Counted from the first letter of the stretch, positions 1 to 9,663 are shown. The stretch: DNA of 64,000 bases from Pseudomonas fluorescens (GCF_900636825.1 NZ_LR134318.1:2513501-2577500); one strand, 5' to 3'. Program-made: numbers and translations. Notes: generated by a model not told the origin, from the sequence alone.

Positions 1-1
1 G

Positions 2-496
2 GAAGTGGTCGGGCAGCTGCTGCAGGACTTTTCCGTGAGTCAGCTGTATTACTTCGCCCGCCTTGCGGTCAGAAACGCCGCGCATTTCTATGCAACCGGC
101 AATTCCAAGGGACGCAGCCATGCGTCCAACACCATTCCGCGCAATATGCTGGGCACGGCGCAGGACGCGCTCGCGCGCAACTGGCGCAAGAATGCCCATC
201 GCGATCCCCGCGTGCCGCAGACGGCCATGCAGCGGTTGCTTTATGACGTGGTGCTCAGGGATTGCGGTGCGGGTTTTTCCAAATCGCCGGGTATGTACTG
301 GCGTGACGAACTGGTTCCGCAGTTCTTTTGCGCCCTAGCGTTCGACAGCGATCTGGTCAGCCATTTGCGCCTGTTCTGCCGCGAGTGTGATTCGAGCAAT
401 ATCGACGCCAGCATGGACAAGCAGATCCTGCAGACGATGTGCTACGACTGCGCCACTGTGAGCAAATTCAGGGCCTTCGAAGAGTTGCCGGACTGA
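2..496 (+). CDS. Hypothetical protein, 5' end outside window
   Basis: The reading frame is open from the first bases of the window (a GAA codon precedes the first possible GTG at position 5), so the true start is very likely upstream and about 164 C-terminal residues are seen. The visible part is mostly alpha-helical in character and soluble, with no signal peptide or membrane segment. Several cysteines sit near the C terminus (FCRECD, then MCYDCA), which could hint at metal binding, but the spacing fits no zinc motif I know. I do not recognise the family and assign no function. It ends at a TGA 478 bp before gdhB, on the same strand, and there is no sign of an operon with gdhB. Confidence 0.6.
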   Translation, partial: EVVGQLLQDFSVSQLYYFARLAVRNAAHFYATGNSKGRSHASNTIPRNMLGTAQDALARNWRKNAHRDPRVPQTAMQRLLYDVVLRDCGAGFSKSPGMYWRDELVPQFFCALAFDSDLVSHLRLFCRECDSSNIDASMDKQILQTMCYDCATVSKFRAFEELPD

Positions 497-974
497 TCGG
501 CGTCAATCGCTGGCGCTGAACCGGATGCGACGCTCAGGGTCGATTAAAGGGCCTTCAGGGTTTTCGTTTCCGGATATGTAACGTCATCGAGCATCGTTCT
601 GGCACGAAAGTCCCGTGAAACCGGGGCGTCGAGCCTGCGTTTCAGCTCACGCCTGCTAGTGTTGAACCAGGCGAAACCCTTCATTTACGTGCCAATGACC
701 GAATATGTCGCAGCACCGCAAGCAGACACATTGTCGCACCCTTTAAGCTGCGCAACGGATGAGCACCCGTAAAGGCATTGCCGCAAACCGGGCAGTCGCT
801 TTTGCAGATGCTCATTCATGGAAGGTGAATGTGACCTTCGGGCCGCGTCCAGCTTCACCCACCTGTCTCCCTGTTTCCTCTGCCCGAGAATCAGGAACAG
901 GGCGACACAAGCCCCGAAAGGGGTGTTGCACGCGACGCTTTCCATCAATAACAAGCTTAAGCGGAGTACCACAG
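497..974. other. Intergenic region upstream of gdhB
   Basis: This 478-bp stretch holds no convincing gene. The gdhB frame is open back to about 759, but that extension has no ribosome site and an atypical composition. The gdhB promoter must lie here. A TGGCAC at about 600 was examined as a sigma-54 site, but it lacks the GC element at the right spacing. A purine-rich site, GCGGAG at 961-966, precedes the chosen gdhB start. Confidence 0.5.
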
Positions 975-3900
975 ATGGCGTTCTTCACCGCAGCCAGCAA
1001 AGCCGACTTCCAGCACCAACTGCAAGCGGCACTGGCGCAGCACATCAGTGAACAGGCACTGCCACAAGTGGCGCTGTTCGCTGAACAATTCTTCGGCATC
1101 ATTTCCCTGGACGAGCTGACTCAACGTCGCCTCTCCGACCTCGCTGGCTGTACTCTCTCTGCGTGGCGCCTGCTTGAGCGCTTCGATCACGCGCAACCGC
1201 AAGTGCGCGTCTACAACCCTGATTACGAGCGTCATGGCTGGCAGTCGACCCACACCGCCGTCGAAGTCCTGCACCATGACCTGCCATTTCTGGTCGACTC
1301 GGTTCGCACCGAGCTCAACCGCCGCGGCTACAGCATCCACACTCTGCAGACCACCGTGCTCAGCGTGCGTCGTGGCAGCAAGGGCGAATTGCTGGAAATC
1401 CTGCCTAAAGGCAGCACCGGTGAAGGCGTGCTGCACGAATCGCTGATGTATCTGGAGATCGACCGCTGCGCCAACGCGGCCGAACTCAATGTGCTGAGCA
1501 AAGAACTGGAACAGGTTCTCGGTGAAGTTCGCGTGGCGGTCGCCGATTTCGAGCCAATGAAAGCCAAGGTGCAGGAAATCCTCGCCAAGCTCGACACCAG
1601 CGCCTTCGCTATCGATGCCGACGAAAAGAACGAAATCAAAAGCTTTCTGGAATGGCTGGTGGGCAACCACTTCACCTTCCTTGGCTACGAAGAATTCGTG
1701 GTCACCGATCAGGCCGATGGTGGCCATATCGAATATGACCGCAATTCCTTCCTCGGCCTGACCAAACTGCTGCGCAACGGCCTGACCTACGAAGACCTGC
1801 GCATCGAAGACTACGCCGTCGCTTACCTGCGCGAACCCACCCTGCTGTCGTTCGCCAAGGCCGCGCACCCGAGCCGTGTACACCGTCCGGCTTACCCGGA
1901 TTATGTGTCGATCCGTGAAATCGACGCTGACGGCAAAGTCATCAAGGAACATCGTTTCATGGGCCTGTACACCTCGTCGGTGTACGGCGAGAGCGTGCGA
2001 GTCATCCCGTTCATCCGCCGCAAGGTCGAAGAAATCGAGCGCCGCTCCGGCTTCCAGTCCAAGGCTCACCTGGGCAAGGAACTGGCGCAGGTCCTCGAAG
2101 TGCTGCCGCGTGACGACCTGTTCCAGACTCCGGTTGACGAGTTGTTCACCACGGTGATGTCGATCGTGCAGATCCAGGAACGCAACAAGATCCGCGTGTT
2201 CCTGCGCAAAGACCCGTACGGTCGTTTCTGCTATTGCCTGGCCTACGTGCCGCGCGACATCTATTCCACTGAAGTTCGCCAGAAGATCCAGCAAGTGCTG
2301 ATGGAGCGCCTCAAGGCTTCCGATTGCGAATTCTGGACGTTCTTCTCCGAATCCGTGCTGGCCCGCGTGCAGTTGATCCTGCGCGTTGACCCGAAAAACC
2401 GTCTCGACATCGACCCGGTGCTGCTGGAAAAAGAAGTCGTGCAAGCCTGCCGCAGCTGGCAGGACGATTACGCTGCGTTGACGGTCGAAAGCTTCGGCGA
2501 AGCCCACGGCACCAACGTGCTGGCAGACTTCCCGAAAGGCTTCCCGGCAGGTTATCGCGAGCGTTTCGCCGCGCATTCGGCCGTAGTCGACATGCAGCAC
2601 CTGCTGAGCCTCAACGAAAAAAATCCGTTGGTGATGAGCTTCTATCAGCCGCTCGGTCAGGTTTCCGGTCAGCGCGAGCTGCATTGCAAGCTGTATCACG
2701 CCGACACGCCGCTGGCGCTGTCCGACGTCTTGCCGATTCTGGAAAATCTTGGCCTGCGCGTACTCGGTGAGTTCCCGTATCGCCTGCGCCACACCAATGG
2801 CCGCGAGTTCTGGATTCACGATTTCGCGTTCACCGCCGCTGAAGGCCTGGATCTCGACATCCAGCAACTCAACGACACCCTGCAGGACGCGTTCGTCCAC
2901 ATCGTGCGCGGCGATGCCGAAAACGATGCATTCAACCGTCTGGTGCTGACCGCCGGCCTGCCTTGGCGCGACGTCGCGCTGCTGCGTGCCTACGCGCGTT
3001 ATCTGAAGCAGATTCGTCTGGGCTTCGATCTGGGTTACATCGCCAGCACGCTGAACAACCACACCGACATCGCGCGCGAGTTGACCCGGTTGTTCAAAAC
3101 CCGCTTCTATCTGGCGCGCAAACTCAGCGAAGACGATCTGGAAGACAAGCAACTGCGTCTGGAACAAGCGATTCTGACGGCACTGGACGATGTTCAGGTG
3201 CTCAACGAAGACCGCATCCTGCGTCGTTACCTTGACCTGATCAAAGCGACCCTGCGGACCAACTTCTACCAGACTGACGCCAACGGCCAGAACAAGTCGT
3301 ACTTCAGCTTCAAATTCAACCCGCACGCGATCCCTGAGCTGCCGAAGCCAGTACCGAAGTTCGAAATCTTCGTTTATTCGCCACGCGTTGAAGGCGTGCA
3401 TCTGCGCTTCGGCAACGTCGCTCGCGGTGGTCTGCGCTGGTCCGACCGTGAAGAAGACTTCCGCACCGAAGTCCTCGGCCTGGTGAAAGCCCAGCAAGTG
3501 AAGAACTCGGTCATCGTGCCGGTTGGCGCGAAGGGCGGCTTCCTGCCGCGTCGCCTGCCGCTGGGCGGCAGCCGTGACGAGATCGCGGCCGAGGGCATTG
3601 CCTGCTACCGCATCTTCATTTCCGGCCTGTTGGACATCACCGACAACCTGAAAGACGGCGCACTGGTGCCGCCATTGAACGTGGTTCGCCACGACGATGA
3701 CGACCCGTACCTGGTGGTCGCGGCGGACAAGGGCACGGCAACGTTCTCCGACATCGCCAACGGCATCGCCATCGACTACGGCTTCTGGCTGGGTGACGCA
3801 TTTGCCTCCGGTGGTTCGGCCGGTTACGACCACAAGAAAATGGGCATCACCGCCAAAGGCGCGTGGGTCGGCGTGCAGCGTCACTTCCGCGAGCGCGGCA

Positions 3901-5870
3901 TCAATGTTCAGGAAGACAGCATCACTGTTGTCGGCGTCGGCGACATGGCCGGTGACGTGTTCGGTAACGGTTTGTTGATGTCCGACAAGCTGCAACTGGT
4001 CGCAGCCTTCAACCACATGCACATCTTCATCGACCCGAACCCGAACCCGGCGACCAGCTTCGTCGAGCGTCAGCGTCTGTTCGACTTGCCGCGTTCGGCC
4101 TGGACCGACTACGACACCAGCATCATGTCCGAAGGTGGCGGTATCTTCTCGCGCAGCGCGAAGAGCATCGCGATTTCTCCGCAGATGCAGGAACGCTTCG
4201 ACATCAAGGCTGACAAGCTGACCCCGACCGAACTGCTGAACGCGTTGCTCAAGGCGCCGGTTGATCTGCTGTGGAACGGCGGTATCGGGACTTACGTCAA
4301 GGCCAGCACTGAAAGCCACGCCGACGTCGGCGACAAGGCCAACGATGCACTGCGCGTCAACGGCAACGAGCTGCGCTGCAAAGTCGTGGGCGAGGGCGGT
4401 AACCTCGGCATGACCCAACTGGGTCGTGTCGAATTCGGTCTGAATGGTGGCGGTTCCAACACCGACTTCATCGACAACGCCGGTGGCGTGGACTGCTCCG
4501 ACCACGAAGTGAACATCAAGATCCTGCTGAACGAAGTGGTTCAGGCCGGTGACATGACCGACAAGCAACGCAACCAGTTGCTGGCGAGCATGACCGACGA
4601 AGTCGGCAATCTGGTACTGGGCAACAACTACAAGCAGACGCAGGCCCTGTCGTTGGCGGCGCGTCGTGCCTACGCGCGCATCGCTGAGTACAAGCGTCTG
4701 ATGGGTGATCTGGAAGGCCGTGGCAAGCTGGACCGTGCCATCGAGTTCCTGCCGACCGAGGAGCAATTGGCCGAGCGTATCGCTGAGGGCCACGGCCTGA
4801 CGCGTCCTGAGCTGTCGGTCCTGATCTCCTACAGCAAGATCGACCTCAAAGAGCAGCTGCTGGGCTCGCTGGTGCCGGACGACGATTACCTGACCCGCGA
4901 CATGGAAACGGCGTTCCCGCCGACCCTGGTCAGCAAGTTCTCCGAAGCCATGCGTCGTCACCGTCTGAAGCGCGAAATTGTCAGCACCCAGATCGCCAAC
5001 GATCTGGTCAATCACATGGGCATCACCTTCGTTCAACGACTCAAAGAGTCGACCGGCATGAGCCCGGCGAACGTGGCTGGCGCTTATGTGATCGTGCGCG
5101 ACATTTTCCACCTCCCGCACTGGTTCCGTCAGATTGAAGCGCTGGACTACCAGGTCAGCGCTGACGTGCAACTGGAGTTGATGGACGAGCTGATGCGTCT
5201 GGGTCGCCGCGCCACGCGCTGGTTCCTGCGTGCCCGTCGCAACGAGCAGAACGCTGCCCGTGACGTCGCGCACTTTGGTCCGCACCTGAAAGAGCTGGGT
5301 CTGAAGCTCGACGAACTGCTGAGCGGCGAGATCCGTGAAAACTGGCAGGCGCGTTATCAGGCTTACGTCGAAGCCGGTGTGCCGGAGTTGCTGGCGCGTA
5401 TGGTTGCGGGCACTTCGCACCTGTACACGCTGCTGCCGATCATCGAAGCCGCTGACGTCACCGGGCAGGACCCGGCCGAAGTGGCCAAGGCTTACTTCGC
5501 TGTGGGCTCCGCGCTGGACATCACCTGGTACCTGCAACAGATCAGCGCATTGCCGGTGGAAAACAACTGGCAGGCCCTGGCCCGTGAAGCATTCCGTGAT
5601 GATGTCGACTGGCAGCAACGAGCGATCACAATCTCCGTCCTGCAGCAGGGCGACGGCACTCAGGAAGTGGAAGCACGCCTGGCGCTGTGGATGGCACAGC
5701 ACGAAAGCATGATCTCGCGCTGGCGTGCCATGCTGGTGGAAATCCGCGCGGCAAGCGGCACGGATTACGCGATGTATGCAGTGGCCAACCGTGAACTGCT
5801 GGACCTGGCGTTGAGCGGGCAAGCGGTAGTGCCTGCGGCAACTGCTAACGCCGAGCTAGAACTGGCGTAA
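975..5870 (+). CDS. gdhB: NAD-specific glutamate dehydrogenase, large (180 kDa) type
   Basis: Oxidatively deaminates L-glutamate to 2-oxoglutarate and ammonium with NAD+, in the cytoplasm; in Pseudomonas this is the catabolic enzyme for arginine and glutamate use. The ATG at 975 gives 1,631 residues, close to the usual roughly 1,620 for this family, with GCGGAG eight bases upstream; the open frame further upstream is unlikely to be translated. The N-terminal half is the long regulatory part typical of the class (ACT-like segments). The catalytic core begins near residue 817 with RGGLRWSDREEDFRTEV and contains VGAKGGF with its lysine at about residue 853. The NAD-binding stretch VVGVGDMAGDVFGNG and the glycine-rich VGEGGNLG follow. 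The gene stands alone and is followed by a strong terminator. Identification is firm; the allosteric behaviour is inferred from the family. Confidence 0.96.
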   Translation: MAFFTAASKADFQHQLQAALAQHISEQALPQVALFAEQFFGIISLDELTQRRLSDLAGCTLSAWRLLERFDHAQPQVRVYNPDYERHGWQSTHTAVEVLHHDLPFLVDSVRTELNRRGYSIHTLQTTVLSVRRGSKGELLEILPKGSTGEGVLHESLMYLEIDRCANAAELNVLSKELEQVLGEVRVAVADFEPMKAKVQEILAKLDTSAFAIDADEKNEIKSFLEWLVGNHFTFLGYEEFVVTDQADGGHIEYDRNSFLGLTKLLRNGLTYEDLRIEDYAVAYLREPTLLSFAKAAHPSRVHRPAYPDYVSIREIDADGKVIKEHRFMGLYTSSVYGESVRVIPFIRRKVEEIERRSGFQSKAHLGKELAQVLEVLPRDDLFQTPVDELFTTVMSIVQIQERNKIRVFLRKDPYGRFCYCLAYVPRDIYSTEVRQKIQQVLMERLKASDCEFWTFFSESVLARVQLILRVDPKNRLDIDPVLLEKEVVQACRSWQDDYAALTVESFGEAHGTNVLADFPKGFPAGYRERFAAHSAVVDMQHLLSLNEKNPLVMSFYQPLGQVSGQRELHCKLYHADTPLALSDVLPILENLGLRVLGEFPYRLRHTNGREFWIHDFAFTAAEGLDLDIQQLNDTLQDAFVHIVRGDAENDAFNRLVLTAGLPWRDVALLRAYARYLKQIRLGFDLGYIASTLNNHTDIARELTRLFKTRFYLARKLSEDDLEDKQLRLEQAILTALDDVQVLNEDRILRRYLDLIKATLRTNFYQTDANGQNKSYFSFKFNPHAIPELPKPVPKFEIFVYSPRVEGVHLRFGNVARGGLRWSDREEDFRTEVLGLVKAQQVKNSVIVPVGAKGGFLPRRLPLGGSRDEIAAEGIACYRIFISGLLDITDNLKDGALVPPLNVVRHDDDDPYLVVAADKGTATFSDIANGIAIDYGFWLGDAFASGGSAGYDHKKMGITAKGAWVGVQRHFRERGINVQEDSITVVGVGDMAGDVFGNGLLMSDKLQLVAAFNHMHIFIDPNPNPATSFVERQRLFDLPRSAWTDYDTSIMSEGGGIFSRSAKSIAISPQMQERFDIKADKLTPTELLNALLKAPVDLLWNGGIGTYVKASTESHADVGDKANDALRVNGNELRCKVVGEGGNLGMTQLGRVEFGLNGGGSNTDFIDNAGGVDCSDHEVNIKILLNEVVQAGDMTDKQRNQLLASMTDEVGNLVLGNNYKQTQALSLAARRAYARIAEYKRLMGDLEGRGKLDRAIEFLPTEEQLAERIAEGHGLTRPELSVLISYSKIDLKEQLLGSLVPDDDYLTRDMETAFPPTLVSKFSEAMRRHRLKREIVSTQIANDLVNHMGITFVQRLKESTGMSPANVAGAYVIVRDIFHLPHWFRQIEALDYQVSADVQLELMDELMRLGRRATRWFLRARRNEQNAARDVAHFGPHLKELGLKLDELLSGEIRENWQARYQAYVEAGVPELLARMVAGTSHLYTLLPIIEAADVTGQDPAEVAKAYFAVGSALDITWYLQQISALPVENNWQALAREAFRDDVDWQQRAITISVLQQGDGTQEVEARLALWMAQHESMISRWRAMLVEIRAASGTDYAMYAVANRELLDLALSGQAVVPAATANAELELA

Positions 5871-5884
5871 GTAGCGGCTGAATG

Positions 5885-5921
5885 AAAAAGCCCCGGTATC
5901 GCAAGATGCCGGGGCTTTTTT
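5885..5921 (+). terminator. Rho-independent terminator after gdhB
   Basis: A perfect GCCCCGG/CCGGGGC stem with a short loop is followed by a run of six T, 14 bp after the gdhB stop. The A-run on the left arm means it could also act on the opposite strand, although the facing gene ends about 160 bp away. Confidence 0.9.
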
Positions 5922-5947
5922 ACATCTTATGGGTTCACATCGCCCCC

Positions 5948-6018
5948 GTAGGAGCTGCCGCAGGCTGCGATCTTTTGATCCTGAAAATCAAAAGATCGCA
6001 GCCTGCGGCAGCTCCTAC
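5948..6018. repeat. REPIN, family A (heads outside)
   Basis: Two inverted copies of the family A REP (GTAGGAGCTGCCGCAGGCTGC...TTTTGATC), tail to tail with a few bases between them, able to form one long hairpin. It lies between the convergent gdhB and the 6.1-6.8 kb lipoprotein gene. Confidence 0.9.
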
Positions 6019-6043
6019 AGTGGAGGCGGGGTTTCCACAGAAT

Positions 6044-6073
6044 CTGTAGGAGTGAGCCTGCTCGCGATGGCGT
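6044..6073 (+). repeat. Single REP, family B variant
   Basis: TGTAGGAGTGAGCCTGCTCG followed by CGATGGCG, with an imperfect internal palindrome. It sits just beyond the stop of the minus-strand lipoprotein gene. Confidence 0.8.
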
Positions 6074-6081
6074 CCTTTACA

Positions 6082-6795
6082 TCAATACAACTTCTGGCGC
6101 TGTTTACTATCGAGCATCGACACTTTATCCACCGGCCGCGCCACTAAATTGTTGAGCGACTGATCAAACTTCTGCAACGCCCGAACTTGCACATCCTGCT
6201 GCTGGTTGATATCCGCGACGATTTCTTCCGAACGTTTGAAGTCCGCCCACACCGGTGTTAACTCGCGCGCGTCCGAACCTTTTGCGGTGCCGATGTAGTT
6301 CAACTGCGCATCATAAAAATCGGCACTGACCTGCGCGTTGATATCCGAGCTGCGGGAGGTAATCAACTGGCTGTGAGTATCGACGATAGCCACCACATCG
6401 GGCTTGGCCGCGCGCAGGCTTTGCATGTCCGGGTACACGGTGACAGAACCGAACTGGCGTTGCAGCGAGGCATTGACCCACTCAACCGCCATGTCCGGTT
6501 TCGAACTGGCAACGTAGGCGTCGTGAATCGGTTGCACCAGCAAACTCTGGCCGAAACCGGTGCCGGCGTTGGCCTGATAGTGGCGCAGGTATTCACGGTT
6601 GGTTTGGGTGCTTGGGCTGTAGATGACGCCGAGCGCTACATTGGGGCCGCTGTTCACCTGGGTCGCACTGCTGCGGCCGGTGGGATGGGGCAGTAAGGTG
6701 TCGAGGGAGGAGACAGCTTTCGGAGCTGTTGGAACGGAACAGGCAGAGAGGGCTATAACCGATATCGCCAATACACTAGTGAGCGCAAGTTTCAT
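6082..6795 (-). CDS. Putative outer-membrane lipoprotein, unknown function
   Basis: A 237-residue protein starting MKLALTSVLAISVIALSAC: a lipoprotein signal peptide with lipobox LSAC, so the cysteine near residue 19 should be acylated. The ATG at 6795 is preceded by GGGAG; an in-frame start eight codons upstream is less likely because it would lengthen the signal peptide. The mature part has no transmembrane segment. It contains a stretch VTVYPDMQSLRAAKPDVVAIVDTH and a C-terminal charged helical region. The alternation resembles small periplasmic alpha/beta lipoproteins, but I do not recognise a family. It is a single gene, convergent with gdhB. Confidence 0.8.
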   Translation of the reverse strand: MKLALTSVLAISVIALSACSVPTAPKAVSSLDTLLPHPTGRSSATQVNSGPNVALGVIYSPSTQTNREYLRHYQANAGTGFGQSLLVQPIHDAYVASSKPDMAVEWVNASLQRQFGSVTVYPDMQSLRAAKPDVVAIVDTHSQLITSRSSDINAQVSADFYDAQLNYIGTAKGSDARELTPVWADFKRSEEIVADINQQQDVQVRALQKFDQSLNNLVARPVDKVSMLDSKQRQKLY

Positions 6796-6966
6796 GGTGT
6801 TTCTCCCGTGAAACAACATCAGTCGGAACTTCGAAGTGGCCGAGCGCTGGATAATTGAACGGTCGGCGGTTCATCCAGACTAAACCCGCCAAGCTGACTG
6901 TTTACTGTCTCGAAAGAGCGGCGCTAGTTTTATTCGCTTTAAACCGGAATCGTTAAGCGCTGCAGG

Positions 6967-7007
6967 AAATAAACAGGCGCAAATGATTTATTTGCGCCCG
7001 TTTATTT
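6967..7007 (-). terminator. Hairpin terminator after the cupin gene
   Basis: A 16-bp stem (ATAAACGGGCGCAAAT read on the minus strand, one mismatch) with a 5-base loop and a T-rich 3' flank, about 20 bp beyond the stop of the minus-strand cupin gene. Confidence 0.75.
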
Positions 7008-7026
7008 ATGGCTGGGGGTGCATCTA

Positions 7027-7428
7027 TCAGTTTTTCAAGGGGATCAAGACCGGCTCGTCCGGCGCCATCACCATGAACACCAAGAGCTTGGCAGGCTTGC
7101 TCTGACTGGCATTCTTCGACACCAGATGTTCGGAGCCGGCCGCCTCATACCAGAACTGGCCCTTTTTGTAAGTGATCGGCTGTTCGCCCTTGACCTGGGA
7201 AATCACTTCACCTTCCAGCACGTATGCCATGGCGGTGCCGTCGTGTTTGTGGGCGATGGACGATTGTCCGGGTTGGTAGTCGACCTCGATCATCATGGCT
7301 TTCTTGCCGGGTGCGTTTTTCAGCAGTTGCTCTTGCAGCACGGTGACTTTTTCCGAGGGGTCGTGGGCCATGGCTGACGCGGACAGGCTAAAGGCAAGGG
7401 CGGCGGCGAAGCAGGGCAGAATTTTCAT
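7027..7428 (-). CDS. Periplasmic cupin-domain protein
   Basis: A 133-residue protein with a Sec signal peptide (MKILPCFAAALAFSLSASAMA, cleavage before HD) and a single small cupin barrel. Cupin motif 1 is visible as IAHKHDGTAMAYVLEGEV, with two histidines as likely metal ligands. Motif 2 follows as GQFWYEAAGSEH with a third histidine. The length is normal for stand-alone periplasmic cupins. Substrate and reaction are unknown. The gene is monocistronic: a REPIN lies upstream and a hairpin terminator downstream. Confidence 0.85.
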   Translation of the reverse strand: MKILPCFAAALAFSLSASAMAHDPSEKVTVLQEQLLKNAPGKKAMMIEVDYQPGQSSIAHKHDGTAMAYVLEGEVISQVKGEQPITYKKGQFWYEAAGSEHLVSKNASQSKPAKLLVFMVMAPDEPVLIPLKN

Positions 7429-7537
7429 GGCGGGTTACCTGTGAGTGTTGGGGTGCAATCACAGTAGTCCGCAACGTCAGGCATTCAAACGGCCAATATT
7501 CGCGAAGACCGGGTGACCAATTCAATATCCCAAAAGC

Positions 7538-7607
7538 AAAAGATCGCAGCCTTCGGCAGCTCCTACAGGGATCGGTGTAGGAGCTGCCGAAGGCTGCGAT
7601 CTTTTGA
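7538..7607. repeat. REPIN, family A (heads inside)
   Basis: An inverted pair in the opposite topology to most copies here: the GTAGGAG heads face each other around AGGGATCGGT and the TTTTGA tails point outward. It shares its central 60-odd bases with the copy at 10.3 kb. It lies between the ABM-family gene and the cupin gene. Confidence 0.9.
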
Positions 7608-7615
7608 ACTTGCTT

Positions 7616-7909
7616 TCAGACGATGGGGAAACTGTTGAAATCCACACTATTGGCCAGCCGGCTATCGATCAGATCGATAAACCCCTGCGCCTCGGGCCGG
7701 TTGAAATGCGCTTGCATCGCCGCTTCCGATTGCCAGCGTGCACTGACCGTCCAGCGGTGGCTGTCTTCGGGGCAGCGGTCGACCAGGTAAGAATCGCAGC
7801 CCGGTGTCTGGCGCAGGGTATCGACGATTTTCTGCAATTGCTTGCCCAGTTCATCCGAGCGGCCGGCGGCGGCCTGCACCTGGACCGTATTGATCACTTC
7901 GTTGGTCAT
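7616..7909 (-). CDS. Antibiotic biosynthesis monooxygenase (ABM) family protein
   Basis: A 97-residue single-domain dimeric alpha-beta barrel protein. The features are the first strand NTVQVQAAAGRSDEL, the central CDSYLVDRCPEDSHRW and WQSEAAMQAHFNRPE, which are typical of the ABM/YgiN group. Members act as cofactor-free quinone or heme-related monooxygenases, or as stress proteins of unknown substrate. There is no signal peptide, so it is cytoplasmic. It lies 102 bp downstream of the MocR-type regulator on the same strand and may be co-transcribed with it. The ATG at 7909 has a GGAG-like site upstream (CAGGAGTGTGAGCA). Confidence 0.85.
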   Translation of the reverse strand: MTNEVINTVQVQAAAGRSDELGKQLQKIVDTLRQTPGCDSYLVDRCPEDSHRWTVSARWQSEAAMQAHFNRPEAQGFIDLIDSRLANSVDFNSFPIV

Positions 7910-8011
7910 TGCTCACACTCCTGAATCAGGCCGGACGAATCCTGCTCATTGAGGGATAACGCCTGTGCAGAATAGGCCTGCGTCAGCGGATCACCAATAA
8001 CCAATCGGCGG

Positions 8012-9466
8012 TTAATCCGTTAGGCCATTGGCGCAGGTGACTTGCTGAAGAATGTCGCGCAGGCGGTCGAGGGCAATATCGATATCCAGCGTCTCAATGG
8101 CGCCGAAGCCGAAAAACATACCGTCGCGTGGCGTCTGCTGATAATAGAAACCGTTGATCGCATACAGCCCGACTTCAACCTTTTTCGCCAGTTCGATCAC
8201 CAGCGGCAAGTCGATCGGCACCTTGCAGAACACCGCCATATGAAACCCGGCGCTCGCCGGCACGGCCTGCAGCCACGGCGACAAATCACCGGCCATGCGC
8301 GCCAGAATGCGTTCGCGGCGCTGCGCATAAATCGTATGGCAGCGGCGGATATGCTTGAGCAGGCAACCCTCGGCGATGAACTTGGCCAAGGCCCACTGCG
8401 GCAGGGTCGAGGCGTGCAGATCGGTGAGCTGTTTGGCGCGGATCACCGCTTCGACAATCGCCGGCGGCAGGATCGCATAACCCAGGCGCAACTCCGGCAA
8501 CAGGGTCTTGGAGAAGGTGCCGACGTAGGCAACGATGCCTCGCTGGTCGAGGTTGTACAGGGAATCGGTGGGCCGCCCTTCATAGCGGAACTCGCTGTCG
8601 TAATCGTCCTCGATGATGATCGCGCCCAGCGCATAGGCGCGGGCCAGCAGGGCTTCGCGGCGCGCGTGGCTCATCGGCATGCCCAGCGGAAACTGATGTG
8701 ACGGCGTGACATAGATCAGGCGCGTGCCATCGGGAATGTGTTCGACCTGAATACCCTCGGCATCCACTGGAATACCGACCACTTCGGCGCCGTGGGTGCC
8801 GAACAACAGGCGTGCCGGGGGATACCCGGGATCTTCCATCGCCACCAGACTGCCGGGGCGAATCAACACCCGCGTGATCAGGTCCAGCGCCTGTTGTGCG
8901 CCGTTGCACACGACAATGTCTTCATCCTGACAATTGATCCCGCGGGAAAACGCGATGTGTCGGGCGATCGCATTGCGCAGCGCCGGCAAGCCTTCGGTGA
9001 CGCTGTAGAAACCTTTGGACTGGGCCATTTGCCGCATCGCATGGGCGACACAGCGCCGCCAGTCATCCTGCGGAAATTGGCCCTTGCCGGTAGCGCCGCC
9101 GATGAAGTCGTAGCGCAGCGAACCTTCCAGCGTCGGGTGGCGCAGGAATACCGGCAGATTGCGCCAGCTCTCGATGACATCGGCGCCGGCCAGTTCGGTG
9201 TGGCTGTGCTTGCGTTGGCTCTGCGCCGGGCGGGCGTTGACGTAAGTGCCTTTGCCGATCACCCCGGTGAGGAAGTTTTCATAGGTCAGTTGCGCGTAGG
9301 TATCGGAAATGGTCTTGCGCGAGATGCCCAACTGCTCGGCGAGCAAGCGGCTGGGCGGCAGTTGCGTGCCAGCGGCCAGACGCCCGGATTCGATGGCACC
9401 GCGCAATTGCTGATACAGCTGACTGGCGAGATCCTTGCGGCCGTTGATCACAACGTGAAGTTCCAT
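8012..9466 (-). CDS. MocR/PdxR-type GntR regulator with aminotransferase-like domain
   Basis: A 484-residue transcription factor. The N-terminal winged helix (about residues 10-75) contains LASQLYQQLRGAIESGRL and GISRKTISDTYAQL, ending in GKGTYV. The rest is a fold-type I aminotransferase-like domain with EDDYDSEFRYEGRP and the PLP-lysine segment GTFSKTLLPELRLGY. MocR proteins sense PLP or amino compounds and usually control a divergent gene, here the AhpD-like protein at 9873. The ATG at 9466 begins the family-typical MELHVVINGRKDLASQ, with GGAG nine bases upstream. The open frame further upstream runs through a REP and is not coding. Confidence 0.92.
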   Translation of the reverse strand: MELHVVINGRKDLASQLYQQLRGAIESGRLAAGTQLPPSRLLAEQLGISRKTISDTYAQLTYENFLTGVIGKGTYVNARPAQSQRKHSHTELAGADVIESWRNLPVFLRHPTLEGSLRYDFIGGATGKGQFPQDDWRRCVAHAMRQMAQSKGFYSVTEGLPALRNAIARHIAFSRGINCQDEDIVVCNGAQQALDLITRVLIRPGSLVAMEDPGYPPARLLFGTHGAEVVGIPVDAEGIQVEHIPDGTRLIYVTPSHQFPLGMPMSHARREALLARAYALGAIIIEDDYDSEFRYEGRPTDSLYNLDQRGIVAYVGTFSKTLLPELRLGYAILPPAIVEAVIRAKQLTDLHASTLPQWALAKFIAEGCLLKHIRRCHTIYAQRRERILARMAGDLSPWLQAVPASAGFHMAVFCKVPIDLPLVIELAKKVEVGLYAINGFYYQQTPRDGMFFGFGAIETLDIDIALDRLRDILQQVTCANGLTD

Positions 9467-9570
9467 ACCGACGAGGCTCCCGAGGCTGTTTGGCGTGCCC
9501 GCCAGATTACCGCTGAAGTGTGATCCACAATAGTTGCCTACCCAAAAAACCCGAAATTGGCGCAACCCCC

Positions 9571-9612
9571 TGTAGGAGCTGCCGCAGGCTGCGATCTTTT
9601 GATCTTGCCTTT
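9571..9612 (+). repeat. Single REP, family A
   Basis: TGTAGGAGCTGCCGCAGG...GATCTTTTGATCTTG with no inverted partner nearby. It is followed by CGTTGCCACGCTCCGC...GGGAACGATC, another small palindrome common in Pseudomonas. Confidence 0.8.
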
Positions 9613-9663
9613 TGATCGTTGCCACGCTCCGCATGGGAACGATCGGATTGGCGCAACACCCCT

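Noticed and set aside
598..616. Sigma-54 promoter (TGGCAC) before gdhB
   Set aside because: The GC element at the -12 position is missing at the required spacing.
759..974. N-terminal extension of gdhB by 72 codons
   Set aside because: No ribosome site, residues unlike the family start, while ATG 975 has GCGGAG and gives the expected length.
957..5822. Very long open frame antisense to gdhB (about 1,620 codons)
   Set aside because: It mirrors gdhB codon positions in GC-rich DNA; the translation is low-complexity Gln/Val/His-rich without domains, and gdhB is certain.
8012..9634. Longer MocR-type regulator starting at 9634
   Set aside because: The extra 56 residues include translated REP ([10 protein letters not shown]); family proteins begin at MELHVVINGRKD.
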